The notes under the pieces were generated by a model. The model was not told the DNA's origin. It was given only the letters and a program-made list of their open reading frames with translations, and ran no database searches. Below are positions 13,601 through 28,600 of a stretch of 64,000 nt of DNA, one piece after another. Position numbers and translations under genes: made by a program. The DNA comes from Mactra quadrangularis (lineage: Eukaryota > Mollusca > Bivalvia > Venerida > Mactridae): the NCBI GenBank assembly GCA_025267735.1, contig CM046307.1, positions 59,081,395 to 59,145,394 of the forward strand, given 5' to 3'. The first letter of the stretch is position 1, and each line of letters begins with the position of its first letter.

Positions 13601-16600
13601 ATTAGTAATTCTCAAAATTCTATTAGTCCAATAACTTTTGGAGGGTACTGTATATTTGCACCATTCCAATCTAGATAGACGAACAAAGTAACAAAAAATC
13701 TGCAATAAGCTGTAACATTCCAGAAGGCTTCAGGGGCTTATCAGCATGATCAGAATAGCGATGTATTATTATCAAGAATGCATCACTCATACAGGGTAAT
13801 AATGACTAGTAGGCATACTTGAGTGTGTTGTATTTCATGGTTTTGCACCAATTGTGTTATTATAAAACAATACTACAATGGTTCCTGCAGTGTCTCACAG
13901 GAAATCAACACTATGGAATTAAGAACATGGTAAGAAAAGTCATCAATTGTAACAACATTCACAGTGGTTTGTAACCACTGGTTACTGTTATCTATGTGCT
14001 TTATACATTAGTTCTTAATAACCAAACTTGTCTATGGAAACCATCTTGTTTTTGTCTTGCATTTTATTCCCTCTCCTAAACCAATTGTTTTATTACTTTC
14101 AAGAGCAAACTTCATTTATATTGGAAACACTTCTCTATTTATCAATTTTCTGACAAAAATCAGTCCTATCATGGAGTAGTTTATTTTGTACAGGCCCTGT
14201 TTGACCCAAATCAAAATAACGATAAATGGTGTTTTTTTCAAACCCATTGGTCTAAACATACAAAATGATGTCCATGAAACAAGCTTGACAAAAGTTATAA
14301 CATGTATCTAGTTAATATAAAGATGAGAAAATAGGGGTCATTATACAGATATATCACAAAAGATCTTACATAAAAAAATCATCATGGTAATTTACCAAAA
14401 ACAGAAAATACAAAATGTTCAGTACTCATTCCTATTAATTCTAAATAGCCTTTAAATATGCATAAATGAAGCACAATGGTCCATTCTGACCAAAGCAAAA
14501 TATAGCTTCATAAAAGCTGTATTTTGTTTGATGGATTTTACCAATAATGATTTTTATTGTAAGATCCTAATATCTGTAACATGATCCAATAAATCACCAT
14601 TACTATAAAAGGTGATATAAAAGAACAAAGGGAGATTACTCATGATATGCATGTTTCATATTTTCTATAAATACATTTATTTATTCCAGATATTCAGGGT
14701 AGAACCTTCGTCGTCTTGCTAATAATGTATCAATCTCCAGATCATCAAGGGATTGAGTTAATGAATGAGTCAAAGTAATCTGTAAACATTGTAAAATATT
14801 GTATAGTTGTAATATTTTCAACTTTCTGAAACTATTTCCTTGGGATAAAGCATGGAGAAGTTGTAATGCACCAGTCATTTGTAACCCACAACCCCACCCA
14901 CTGGAATTTGTAAGAACTTGACATTCAGCCCAGCAAACCCCTTACAAAATCCTCAAATTGAGGCTACCTTTAGATGGTAAATCCGTTAAAAGTGTTCTAT
15001 CCCTGCAGCCCTGCTAGGAAGTCCTTGCAATTGCTTATTTTAAAGACAGGCCATATCAATAGTTGTACAAGTCCTATGTATACAACCACATGTACCTATT
15101 TCAACTCCAGGAAATGCTTGGCTTATACCCATTACAATAACTGTAAAGCATGAGTAGTATCCTGCAATATCATGACTATAATCCCCCTTATTTATGGCAA
15201 GAAAGCTATTCCTTGCAATGCAGGGGGAAAGCTGGAAGGGAAAAACATTTATGTTTTCCCCCAAACTGCCATGAGAGCAGGATGCAGATTACAAATGACA
15301 GATGCATAAAACAAAGGTTGTGTTGCTTTCAAACTATTCTTGAATTCACTTGTAGCTCATTACCAAAGAAACCATATATCTATTCTTAGACTTCAAGAAG
15401 AGAGGTGACCAGCCAATAGTTAGCAAATACAGTACAACTAGCCTTTTCACATAAAATCTCATGACAGAAATTGTTTCAAGTCAAAAGCATAAATTATTCA
15501 TACAATTAGCTTTAACGACACAAAATATCATTTAATTATTTTTGAAATTTTAATCTTCAAGCTGTCAGAAACTAATTTATTAAATTAAATTTTGAGGAAC
15601 TATGTCATAAGATTTTATGTGAAATTAAGGACCACATAATAATGTCAAAACCAGCTTATTTTATGGGTAAGAACCATAGATCTTGTGAATTTGACAGCTG
15701 GATAGTCCCTGGTTATATTCAATTTGTTGTGGGCAAGTATAAAACACAGTATGTAAACCAAACGCTGGAAAGCCAACAACTAATAAGCCCTAAATATTAT
15801 CTATTAAGAGCACACTTCAATAATTTTCAGTACTAATAGACAATCAACTGTAAAATTTTCATTCTATTCAAAAACTAGTTAGAGCCAAACTCACACTCAA
15901 TTAATGAAACAAATAAAATATTTCATAGTTTAGCCAGCTCTAATACAAAGTTTGACTTAAAGGGTATAAATCTATAACTGATGGACATGTAAATTTAAAT
16001 TTTATCACTGGTATAACTTTCAAATGAACACTCCATAAAGAATGTTTTGTAAAAGTTTGGGTCTGTGATTTAATAGACATGCTAATTCAAGACTAACAAA
16101 CAGAAATTAAGTTATGTATAGCAAAACATAAACTATTATACAAGGTAAAAACTTGAGTGGTAAATTTGTTGTGTTTCAAATTGTTTTTGTTTCAATTCAG
16201 AATTTCTGAAATGTTTCTATTTATTGTGTCAATAACTATAGTCAGATTTTATCCGGTGAGCCGTGACTGCACTTTTGTATTAATAGATTTTTGGAACATT
16301 CCTACAAAAGCACTCATGTGGCTTTACACTTGAAATATTATAGTTAGTATTGATTTTCAGCATAGTATTTACTGGTTTTACCTATTGTCATGGTTATGAT
16401 TGGACTCTTCCAACCTGTCACGGGCATCACGGCTCGCCAAATAAAATCAGACTATATAATGTCAAATTGTTCATCATCAAATAGAGATTTATACACTTTA
16501 AAACACACACATTACATTACACTAGTAATAAACTTACGTTTGGTGTGTAGGATCTAACAGGGGATGGACTTCTGCTACGTACAATAGAGCGTCTAACTGG

Positions 16601-19600
16601 GGAAGGACTTCGGCTACGTTCAACAGCACGAGCTCTGGCACGAGCCCTAGCTCTAGCACGTTCTATAGCCAGATCAACTTCTAGTTTGTCAGCGTATGAG
16701 ATTGGTGATCCAAATCGACATGAGTAACTTGGTTTGTAGATAAATGGACTGACAGAACGGGGTCCAGGGGAGACAACTGGTCTAGATGTTAATTCGGCAA
16801 CTTCATTATCTGAAACACATTAATTGGTACATTTTACAATACATATATTATAGAGCCAATACAAAACAAAACTATTTCTCACTGATTTTTAAAAAGATTT
16901 TTTTTTAAACACAAAATAATTTTGTCTATTAGGATTGCTTATTAATTCCGGATTTAAATAGTACATATGAAAGCTATATTCGAAGCGGGCGTGGCAAAGC
17001 ACTTACAACGTTGGGCTGGTAATTATTGGATAGCTAGCTCAGTGTTGCGTTAAATCCCATCCAAAACCTACCCCATCATTCAGTTAGAGCTGAGCAAACA
17101 GTGAAAGCGTGCTCTCTAAATATTAACTGAAGACTAGATATAAACCCATAGCACTTGAATTTATAGTCTGACATTATCATAAAGACAATGTGACCACCCA
17201 TAGTCATAGAAGCCTGAAATACAAAAAAAATATCAAGATAGACCTACCATCATCATCCCCATCTCTGATAACCTGAAATTATAATATAAATTAATGAGAA
17301 AGTCCTTAATTAACAAAATGTTGAATATTTTATAATCATATCAAGTTTCATATAAGAATAATTTCACATACAAATGTATAGTTATTTGTTTCAAATTACA
17401 ACATTTATATTCATAGTGATTGAAGTAACAAACAAAAATTAAGTCATATAAATTATATTGTAAATATAAAGCAGTACTTAAAACTGAAATTTAAGTTGTT
17501 TTTGCAATATTTTTAGTTCATTTAAATTCAAAAATTCAGTAATATACAGGAACATTTAAGCTACAGCTGAATTGCAAATTTTAGAGCAATTTAATAAAAT
17601 ATTGAAAGTCAGAATGGGGGCTGAAGTCATTGCTTCATAAAATGTCTGTAAATTATAAGAAAATCAAGTTTTACAAAATTGCAATTTAACTGTCATAGAA
17701 TGATAAATTGAGATAATTTAACAAAGTTGTAATCTTTGGCAAATCAACATGTAATAAAACAATGAATTTTCTGTTTTATTTATACATCTATCAAGTAAAG
17801 AAAGCCATTATATGATATCAGTAAACTTTTAACATACTGTTACATAGTATGGTGCTTGTAACACATCAGATTTCACAAGAAGAAGTCTTAAAAGTATGAA
17901 AATATTTCAAGAAAATTTTCTGAGAAACTGATACTATCTGAACATATTTGAAGATAAAACAAATTTGAGTTCATGACTTGAGATATTCATGTTGAATGTT
18001 TTAACAGTTTGGTAGATCGTTAAACATTGGATGAAAATTCTAAATTTTAAAAACAATTTTGAAATTTGCGGAATTATAAAGAAATTTCTGTAGTCTCCCC
18101 AACTTCGTACAGGATGTCCTATTTAGATATAATTTGTTCAATGTAAGAATCCCAGTAACTTACAACTTTTGACAATCGTTTTGAGAAAAGCATTCAGTAG
18201 AGGATTATTTTTTATTCTGCGACAAATCATAGACAAAATAAGTTACAAGTATTTCTTTGAATGATGCACATTTTGAATAGAAAATTATAAATGTAATTAC
18301 GTAAGACTTCCTCTTGATTAAAATGATATTAATAATGCATCAATTATAGTAACACAGGTGTACATGTACATAAATAGAAAAGATAAACAGTGCAAGCAGA
18401 TAATGAAAGAGTATAGAAGATGGCTTAACAAATTTCTACTGTCTCTTTTAAACTTAGAAATATCCATTGGAACAAAAATGATCAAAAATTCAAAATAATG
18501 TAAACAATGAAACCTCTGTATATCAGGATTATGCTAAATTAGTTGTTATACAGTCTTCACCATAATCAACTAGCCTAAAGCCAAAAAAAGAACTAGTGAA
18601 AATTAATTTGGGCTAGTGAAAATGATTTATTTCATAACAAGAGTCTGGCTAGTTGTTAATGCTTCCCTTAACAATATACCATAGTACAATAGGCTGGTGC
18701 TTGACAAAAATTGAAGACAAAGACTGTTATACAGAGGTTGTTGTTGTAAAGATTGCCATTTTCCAATGGAAACAGCACTACTATGGTGAGTTTTAGATAA
18801 CTATTGTTAGGAGGTGGCTGTTTTTAAGTAAGGGTTACATAGGGAGGTTTCACTGCACTACACTTACAAGAACTTGCAAAATGAAATAATCAGGTAAGCA
18901 GTGTCAAGGATTTGTTAAGCCATGTACATATAGAAAAAGAAGAAGTTACCTCACGGAGGTGCATACGTGGGGTTAGTCTACCACAGTCATCATAGCTCTC
19001 TACAATAAGCAAAAATAGGAAAGGATAACATAGGATTCTATATCTAAATGATAATACATATACAGTGCCCTCTAAAAGTCCTTGAACAATATCCTGTTTT
19101 TAGGATAAACTAATTCATATTTACTTCATTTTTACATCTAATTCATGTTTATAAAAATAAACGTTATAACTCGGCAATTGGTGAAATCTTTAAGACTTGA
19201 AAACCCTGAATTCAGTGATGAAATGTGCAATCTTTACGACTGACGTGATATTTAGATAATCAGAACAAAATTATTGTATGCAACAACATTTCAGAAACAT
19301 TTTGGTATAATTATCATTGACCTCGGACATTCAATAACTTAAATATGTGTGTTTAATGTACTTGCATGCCTGTTTTTAGTGCGAATCATTGTGACGTCCA
19401 TGATGTCGTGAAAAAAACGCTAACGTCGCTAAGGTTACCAGAAAAGCAAACAAGAAGCATGAAGGTATCTGCCTACCAACTTTAATCATGATCGGTGAAC
19501 AAAATATTTCTTTCGCTTTTCGAGTAAGGTACCGACCCACCTTAAAGGAAACCAATAGTCAGCCGAGTTATTTCCTAAATCAGCATTAATTAGTTTATCA

Positions 19601-22600
19601 ACACATGATTCAACTGTTTTACATAGATCAATCATAGTAAAAAGACTAACATTAAGCATGATCAATTTTTCTTAAAATTTTGTAACAGTCCAAGAAATTA
19701 TGGAGGGCACTGTATATATTGACAGTATGTACACTATAATAAAACTACTAAACATGCAAGCAACTTTATGATATGAACATGTTCCCTAAATCCTTTTTTC
19801 ATAATTTTGGAAGATAGTCACACAAAAATTCACAATTTGAAAGGCAGAGGCTATAGTAAAAAAGTCTAAATGTTTCTCTGCTTGGTTCTGTGATTGTGAT
19901 TAGGTGAAAGAGAGAAAAAGACAAGAGTATTAATGTCTCTATTTATAATATATCTAGAACAAATATGTTTGTATTATAGACAAACAACATATGATATGAT
20001 AATTAACATATGTTCTTAGTCTAAACAATAAAGATTTCAATCATAATTTTACAGTCAAACCTTGATAATGTGTTCACAAGATTGGTGCAGGAATATTGAT
20101 CCATGTTGTTAAATTTAAATAACTAAGTTGTTTAAATTACTATTTTTATGTTTAATTAGCCATCCGAAAGTTGCTTTATTACAGAAAATTTACAGAAGGA
20201 GGACTCATATGAATTGGACAAGGGATATAGCAATAGGGGAAGTACAGGCGCATTAGGGTAGTACAGACAAACTAGTGCAATGATGATTTAAACACTACTG
20301 TTTCAGTGTGCAGGAAGATTTTAACTGCACCCTGCTTCTGTACACTGCCATGAGTCTTAATGTACATTTGAAATTGTATCATACTTTCAATGGTTGGAGA
20401 AAGGAAATATTAGGGCAGTCTGAAGACCAGCATAAAACTAGATAAATTCTAAAATTTCAGAAGGGAACAGGGCTGGTAACATCCCACTAAACTACTGTGT
20501 ACAGGGTGATTTAAACTGCACCCTACTACACTGCAAGGAGTCTTAAAGTACATTTGAATTTTAATCGCACTTTCAATGATTCGAAAAAAAAAATATTAGG
20601 GCAGTCTGCAGACCAGCATAAAACTAGATAAATTCTAAAATTTCAGAAGGGAAAAGGGCTGGAAAGATCCCTTATTTCATAAAGCTAACCATTATTAGAG
20701 TGGTTAATTTTTTATCTTAGTGCAATTTTATCACTTGAACATGTTTAAAGGCCCAACAGGGGTATATAAGGGAGGTAATGGTGGATGGGTGGTTCCCCTT
20801 ATAATTTTGAAGTTTTTCAGATCAGGGAAGAATTTTTTGAATTAGTAGCTTTATTACATCTTAGAAAAATACAAGAAAATTTGTGGATGCTTATGAGTGT
20901 GTTTTCTATCAGTCTGAGTAGTTTTTTATCTGATTCTTTTGAAAAAAGGGTAATTTGGGACAAAAATTAATTGCTGTCAGTTTGAAATTTGAAAATTGTG
21001 GGAGGAGTCAGACTGTATATATGAATGAATTAAATCATGTGACTTATGTTAGTAAATAGAAGCACATGGTACAGAGCTAAATGTAAACTCAAGCACAGAT
21101 CATGCAAAACTTACTTTTCTGAAGCTATTGTTCTGTAAGTCCAGTCAATTCCATTGAAAACATGTGGCACAATTAATAACTAGTAATATGTTCATTTGTT
21201 CAATGTTTAAACATTTCAATAGGTTACATAACTCTTTGATAATTGTAAATTGTTAACAAATATTTCCATACATGTTAATTTTAATCATTTTGTCATATTG
21301 ATAGAAGATTTTTTTTTATAAATGAGAGCTGATAAATAATATGTAATGATTATGTTTTTGAGCAGTATACATGAAGAAAATCTACAAGTTACCTTCATAT
21401 AGTACCCCTTTAAGGTTGGGGTATCTTCCAAACACAATTTGTAGTACAAAATCAGACATAACTTTTCTCTATATTCTTACTAAGTCAAAAGCAACATTTT
21501 GTTCTTTCAGCAAACTTTTTTTAATCAAATACCTTTTGTTTCTCCACCCATTCTAACCAAAGACCACAACTTTTTGTATCAGACACACTGTGCAATAGTC
21601 TTTTTTCTTACCTGGTTTTCCTAACCAGGCCTGTTTTTTTAGCCACACAGGGACAACAAAAACAGTATTCACGTATTTGCTAATGATTATTCATAGTATA
21701 ACTGAATTCAAACGAAGAACTTTGTCCTGGAGGCAGGACTAACTGATTTGCTATTAATCCAAATTTTGACCTATTTGAGCTGAGTCATTGTTATCCTTTC
21801 TTTTATTAGCACTCAGTATTTCCTTAATTTCCCAGTAATTATGAATAAAAAAAGCCTCAGTATTTGGTTTTTGTTCTTTGTTTACCAATATCATCAATAT
21901 GAATTTATCCTTACTTCCCATATCATAATAAATTCCTATTTGATTAACTGATAAACTTTATAAGTCCAAAATTAATATGCCGCCAGAAATGAATGAATGA
22001 GTACATCATTTTCAAAGAAGGGGTGGAAAATTGACATATCAATTTATATCTTCACTATTAAAATGTCGACACAATACTATTATTATCAATTAATCATTTA
22101 AATTAACTTTATATATATTGTTATAGTAACATTTTAAAGTAAAAAACCTTAAATATATTTTAGTAGTATTCACAAGTCTTGTTTTCGTCAACATATACCC
22201 CTGGTTAAAAAAATAGACTGTGCCAGTTCCCATGGTTTTAGCGGGTCAAATTTTTGGTCAAATTATAAGATTTTTTAGGGAGCAAAAACAATCATGTGTT
22301 TTTCAGACAAAAAACAAATTGAAATTGATCATTTTAAGTAATGGGTACTTTATAAAACATTTAAAACTAATATATTAGTTCAATTTATACGTAGGAGTAT
22401 GTGGCATTTTTTAATTATATTCACAAATGGTACATTTCTCTTTGATTACAATTGCTAATTTCATAACCCTGAAACAAACATTAAATAATGCAACCTATTT
22501 TTACAATCGTAGATCTAGTATATAAATCTAACACCATATGTTTATTTTTGTTTGCTCGTAGAGTCTTCAAAACTATTTGTTACTTGTGCAAACCACCAAT

Positions 22601-25600
22601 GTCCAGTATGTATATATCATATGAATCATGCTAAATCTAGGATATAAATAGATACTATCACTGACCTAGGTAAATAAGCCCTGCCTACTTATAGCTCATT
22701 TACATCCCGATAGGCCGGATCGGATGTTGGGTCTTTAACAGTAACATGCAAATATTTCTCATAACTACATTCTACATGCTAGATATTTTACGCCATATTA
22801 CACTTTATCAAAATAAAACAAAACAGTAGGGGGTCTTGATGAATTATGCACATTTTACTTTATACAGTATGTATGTTTTCACATTGAGTTGAACCTATCT
22901 TTATTGTCATTTGTCATAGCTTAGGAATGGTGTAAGAAATTTAATGTAACAAACAAAGAACTAGATGTCAGGATAAATCACTATTTTCTCTGACAAAATA
23001 CTACATTAAATTTTGTATAAAGTTAGACAAACATTGTAATTTAATAGGCCTGTGTAGGGTTAACAACTACCTAAATAAATCTACATAAAAATTGAGAAAC
23101 TCATTTGCATTTAATAGTGGGGGATTCTTTTTTTAAATGTAATAGGTAATAGAATGAAAAATGTAAATTCTATTAAATGAACTTGAAGCACTGGTTCTCT
23201 ACACACTAGGGGAAAACCAGAGGCAGTTCATATTGTGAGTTTTTGATAAGAAAGGTCATATGTCAAGAGTAAATCATGCTTTGGAATAATTTTAAAAATA
23301 TCATTACAACACAAGCATTTCAAAAAGATTGAGTTAATGAGATACTGCAGGCATGAATCATACATTTTTTCTCAAGAATTTTCTTTGAAGTTTTTCAACT
23401 TTTTAAAGAAGCTTTTTTTCTAATTTTAAATCAAACATGAGAAATTTAGATATAATTGAATAATCACTTTACATGTATTTGATAATTTATCTTAATTCAG
23501 AACTTCAGTAAACCCTCTCAATAAAACAGTCTCTAAAAACCGTCACTATATGGCTATATTTGAGAGGTAGCCATTGTGCGGTGGGTCAATTTTGAAAATG
23601 GTAACTTTGATGGCTTGTTGTTGAGATGTAGTTTATAATTGTATGTGATATTTAAAAGGTTTTTTTTTGTAAAAGTAGACTTGACTGTTTGAAGTTTGGA
23701 ATTTTATATGTTAGGAGGATAACCATATACATTATGATATATTCCAACCTAACCCAAAGAAATGATTCACAATTAACAGACATTACCCACTTCCCACTAG
23801 CAAGGATGTGCAAAGCTTTTAACAACCAACAATAGTTAAGTAGAAAAATGTCCTATAATTATGTTTTAACTGGGAGCACATCTCTTACATGGCAGAGAAA
23901 TATCCTAACAATAGGATATACATGTATATTTATTTTATAAGTTTAATATTTAGAAAGAATCTTCATCTACAGAGATCTAGTACTAAAGTAAAACACTTTC
24001 ATCAATATCTGTCATGTCTTTTATGACCAAAGTCATAGATATTTAAACATTGAATTTCTGGACCAGTTCTTAAAGTTTTTATCTAAGTAGCTTGGTAAAC
24101 TAGGTTTAATCTACCCAATTAATTGTGGCAGTAACACAACAACCAGTTTTGTAAAGAAATGATTAGAAAATTGCTGAAGTAGAGACTGTAGACTCTATGA
24201 AATGAGGTGGTCAAAATGAATGATAAAGCTACCTTGTGTCTGGGTGGAAGATAGTGCTTAAGGTTATAACTAATTTAACCCTTTACTGGTCAATCCTGGG
24301 ATTTTAAAACAATTTACATCCATCCCCCTTACCTCCCAAAGGCCTTGAAATAAACCTTTTTAACTAAAATGATTTTCACTGAAGGAAACTTGTCTTTAAA
24401 GAAAAACCTCCATCCCTTACCACTGGGGCACATAGAAGGGATGTGCCTCTCATGGAATCACATACAAATTTAAGGTTGAAAGAAAAACATATATTGGTTT
24501 TTAGCCATTTTTTGCCCTGTCCCAGCATTGCCATGGTAACTCGGATCAGGGTTCAAATGGCTCTTTCTGAAAGAGAATCACTAAGTTGCATTCGTCAAAC
24601 AACTTAAGAAAAATAAAGTGAAATAACCTTCGAGTTTTTTGAAAAACTGACAAATTTTCCCTTTGTCCTAACCAGTAAAGGGTTAAATAATGGTAGAAAA
24701 TAATTGAAAATCTGACACTGATGAAAGTGGGTTTATGTGATTTGAGCCATGATAACTGAAAATCAAAACAACAACTACTACAATGTTAATAATCTACTGT
24801 AAGGAAGGAAATGTGTCAAAGTCAGAGATAGACACACAGAGATTGAATGTATTTTTATGTTTACCGATGAAGTATAGCCATAGTCGTCATCCCAGGAATC
24901 TAAATATAAGTTATATACATAATATTACATAATGTAGTGATGGGGTTATTATCATATATAAAAAGTCAGTTGATTTCTTTTATCAACTTATATTAACTGA
25001 ACACACCTTACATATAACATAATTGATATCACACTGGATCTCCCATTTCTCAACATCCATAATCTATTCACCAATGAAAAAAATTGAAAAATACTTAGAC
25101 AAACAAAGTCTTAGGACACTTAGGATTACTTTGTTAAACAAAGTAGCCATTTGTCTAAGAGTATGGTTACAGTAGCCTCAGCGTAATGTAAATTGTATCA
25201 GAGGTATAATATGGTACTTGCTTTTTATAGTGATGTGGAAGATTAAACACTTACAACTTTCAAGGCGGAAGGTTTGACCAAAGCACAAGCCATAGACTTT
25301 TATCAGGTTACACAATGTACTGATTGACAGGTGATGGGTTATAATCCTAAGTCAGCATCTACTTTAACTGCCATTATTCATTGACAAATGAGCTAATTGA
25401 TTGTATTTGGTTCCAGTTTTCTTATGTCTTACATAAGTTGAAATAAAATTTAGTTAAAACAATAACTAGTTGAAATAAGAAAAGTTATATATAGGGCTGA
25501 ACGAAACATTATAGTAACTGCCTTTACTTTCAAATGGAGTACCAAAAGTGTTTCATTCAACCCTTGATGTGGTATTTTTTTTTGGTTTAGTTTCACATTA

Positions 25601-28600
25601 CCAAACAATGATTGACTGTATTTTCAAACAGACTGCTCTACAATGATATGATTAAAAAATAATTTGTCTCTAATAAAGATGTAGGAAGTTCTCTCACTCA
25701 TGTTAAGTAAAAGATATAAATCATCATGGTATCATACCATGATATAATCATCTAGTTTTTAGATAGTTTCAGAATTATTTTCATAGCGTGAAATACAACA
25801 GTTATAAATGTACTCTGCATTAAAACGCCTCTCTAAACATTGCAATAATCATCAAGTACTAAAAGACTCATTTTTCATATTTTCCATAAAAATATCATAA
25901 CACAAAAATTCTAAGAAAAACTCAACAACTGACAACTTTCCCTTAATCTTATTTTAACGACCCTGACTTTACCGTTAAAGATCATTGCCTGTTTGTAGTC
26001 ATGCCTAGAAAACATCGGGCATTAACTCTACTCCTCCTTACTCAAGGGAATTTAGAATCATTTGTCAATGTTCAGAGATCCATTATGTAAGATAAAACCT
26101 TAAAAATAACAACCTTTCATAATCACTTAAACAAATAATGCTCTTAAGGTTTAAAATTCAAAATGAACATTGTTCAACAATGAAAAATAAATAGGGATAG
26201 AAACCTAGAAGGGTTTTTAAAGTGCCTTCTTAAAGTCCTTTTTACAGAAAGATTAAAGATTTTTGATGTTATAATTTATCATAAAAATATTACTTAGTAA
26301 ATCAAAATAAGCTTAGTCTTTTTATAAGCGTTATGGTTATTATAACAAAATATCAAAAAAGAAAATCACCTTTTTATATTGTCAGGAACAACAACTCTGG
26401 CAAAATATTTATCAAAAATATATTCAAGCCTAACAGAGTTGTTTCCCTTACACTAGTAAAAATAATGAGAGTAATCTTTACATTCATACAATAAATGGAG
26501 AATGTTTGTTTGGTAATACCCATCTAATCAATTTGTATGGGCAAATTTAAAGAATTGAGCATAGATATTTCATAAATTAATCAGTTTTCAAGACGGTCAA
26601 AATAATACGAAGGATTTATTCTTGGAATCATCCCCAAATACACTTGCTTTAAACCCATTTCATGTCAAGTAAGGAAGGGACAGAACATTCAGAGTTTACA
26701 ATGTAATATTTGTATGGAAAAAATAAACTCATTAGTTGACCAAAAAGCACATTATTGTTTTATTGGTTGGGTTTAATGCAACAGCAACACATAGTATAGG
26801 TCTTATCTCAGCCATCAGTCAACCTACACAAAATGTGTTATGATAATTCTATAAAAAAAATTAATATTATAATGTAAATTGATGTGCAGTTGTGAAAGTA
26901 CAACACTACACATCAAACCATACTGTATATAAAGAGTAAACATACCATATCCACTAAGAGCACTTGAAGGTCTAGAAGTAGATCTCTTCGATTTCTTCTT
27001 TCCAATTTTCTGTCCTTTCTTTGCTGGGGCACCGGGTGTACGACCAATTAAACTGTTTTCCAACTGTAAGAAAATCATATAAATACTGTTAAGATAAAAA
27101 TTGAAAGTGATTTTGCGAATCACAGTTTTAGAATAAAAATATACAACTTGTACTTCTGTTAAAGCTTTGTAATAGCAAATTTGCAGTATACTTTTAATAC
27201 TGTGATAGACTATACAAAGGTAATATTCAATAATTACAAAAAGTTCTAACCCTCATAAATTATGAGTCATAATGCACAGATCTTTTCTTTTAAAGCTGTT
27301 ATATGGGTGCAAGGTCAAATTTTTTTAATTTCCTGAAATTTATCAAGTTCATAATTCATAAGCTTTTACATAGAAAAAAAAAACATTTTCAGACTCCAGA
27401 TATTTTGACCTTTAGGATTAGACTTTAAAGTTTTAGCCATGCCATCATGTTTTATACAAAGTTAAAAAAAATCCGCACATGCTTAATATTATAGAAGTAG
27501 TATTTGGATAAAAAATATAAACCTGCTCCAGTGAATACATTACACAGTGGTTGGAAATTATAATTCGACCGGATATAACATAGACACCCTCTCTTAGTAG
27601 TACAATTTAAAGCAACAATAAGTATACAGAAATATAATAACACCATTACTAATGTGAGGGTCAAAGTTAAATGTATTCATTTGGGCAGATTAAATTCGGA
27701 TTTTATGTACATTTAACAAATACCTCACCAGACAAGATATACTACATAGGATGTGTACAATATAATTTCTTTATTTAAAAAGGTAAAATCTAGGATTCTA
27801 AGTATTGAGATTTTTAACTCGCACTGAGGATGTACATAGCTTATTAAACATAATTTCAAAAATTTACGAAACACAAAATTGTCCTCTGTACAAGTATGAT
27901 TCATAGCATTGTAATTTTTTCATTTGTGCGGCAGGGAAAGCCAACAAATTTGAATTTGCGCTGAAGTCTATTGCACATTCACAAGTAATAATTGAAATTT
28001 CTCCCCAAAAAAGAGGCAGCAAATGACACAAGAGATCAGAGCCACCTTTTCCTGATATTTCATGATCACAGTACTGGGGGAACTCTGAAATAGTTCATGT
28101 CAAGCCGAGATGTAAAACAATAACCTTGTGAATATGTCAAACCTTGAATTATACAAACACTAAGGTCAAGACACAAAGTACTAATCTAATTCATCTAAAA
28201 AAGACATTTAAAATTATACAGAAAAGATTCTATCTACAAATTAAAGTTTGTTAGAATGGAGAACTAGGATTATCTAAACCCGTAACCACTGAATGAATAC
28301 AGAACAGCAAATGAAAACTACTTACAGTAAATTTAGGGAAACAAAGAGATATTTTTTTGTTGTTGTTTTTTTTTAATCTTAAAAAACAGACTCATCTAGT
28401 AAATATTAAATGATTGTGTAGTCTTTTTTATTAAAAAAGTTTTTATATAAAAAAAAATAAGAGCTAAGATTTGTGAAATTATGTTAATATTGACTGTTTG
28501 CGCCGTCTTTTAAAAAAATTGTTTTTTTTTTCCAAAAAAAATAGAAAAAATAGATAAAAAAGAAAACCTAATATTTGTGAAGTTATTTCAATATCACTAA

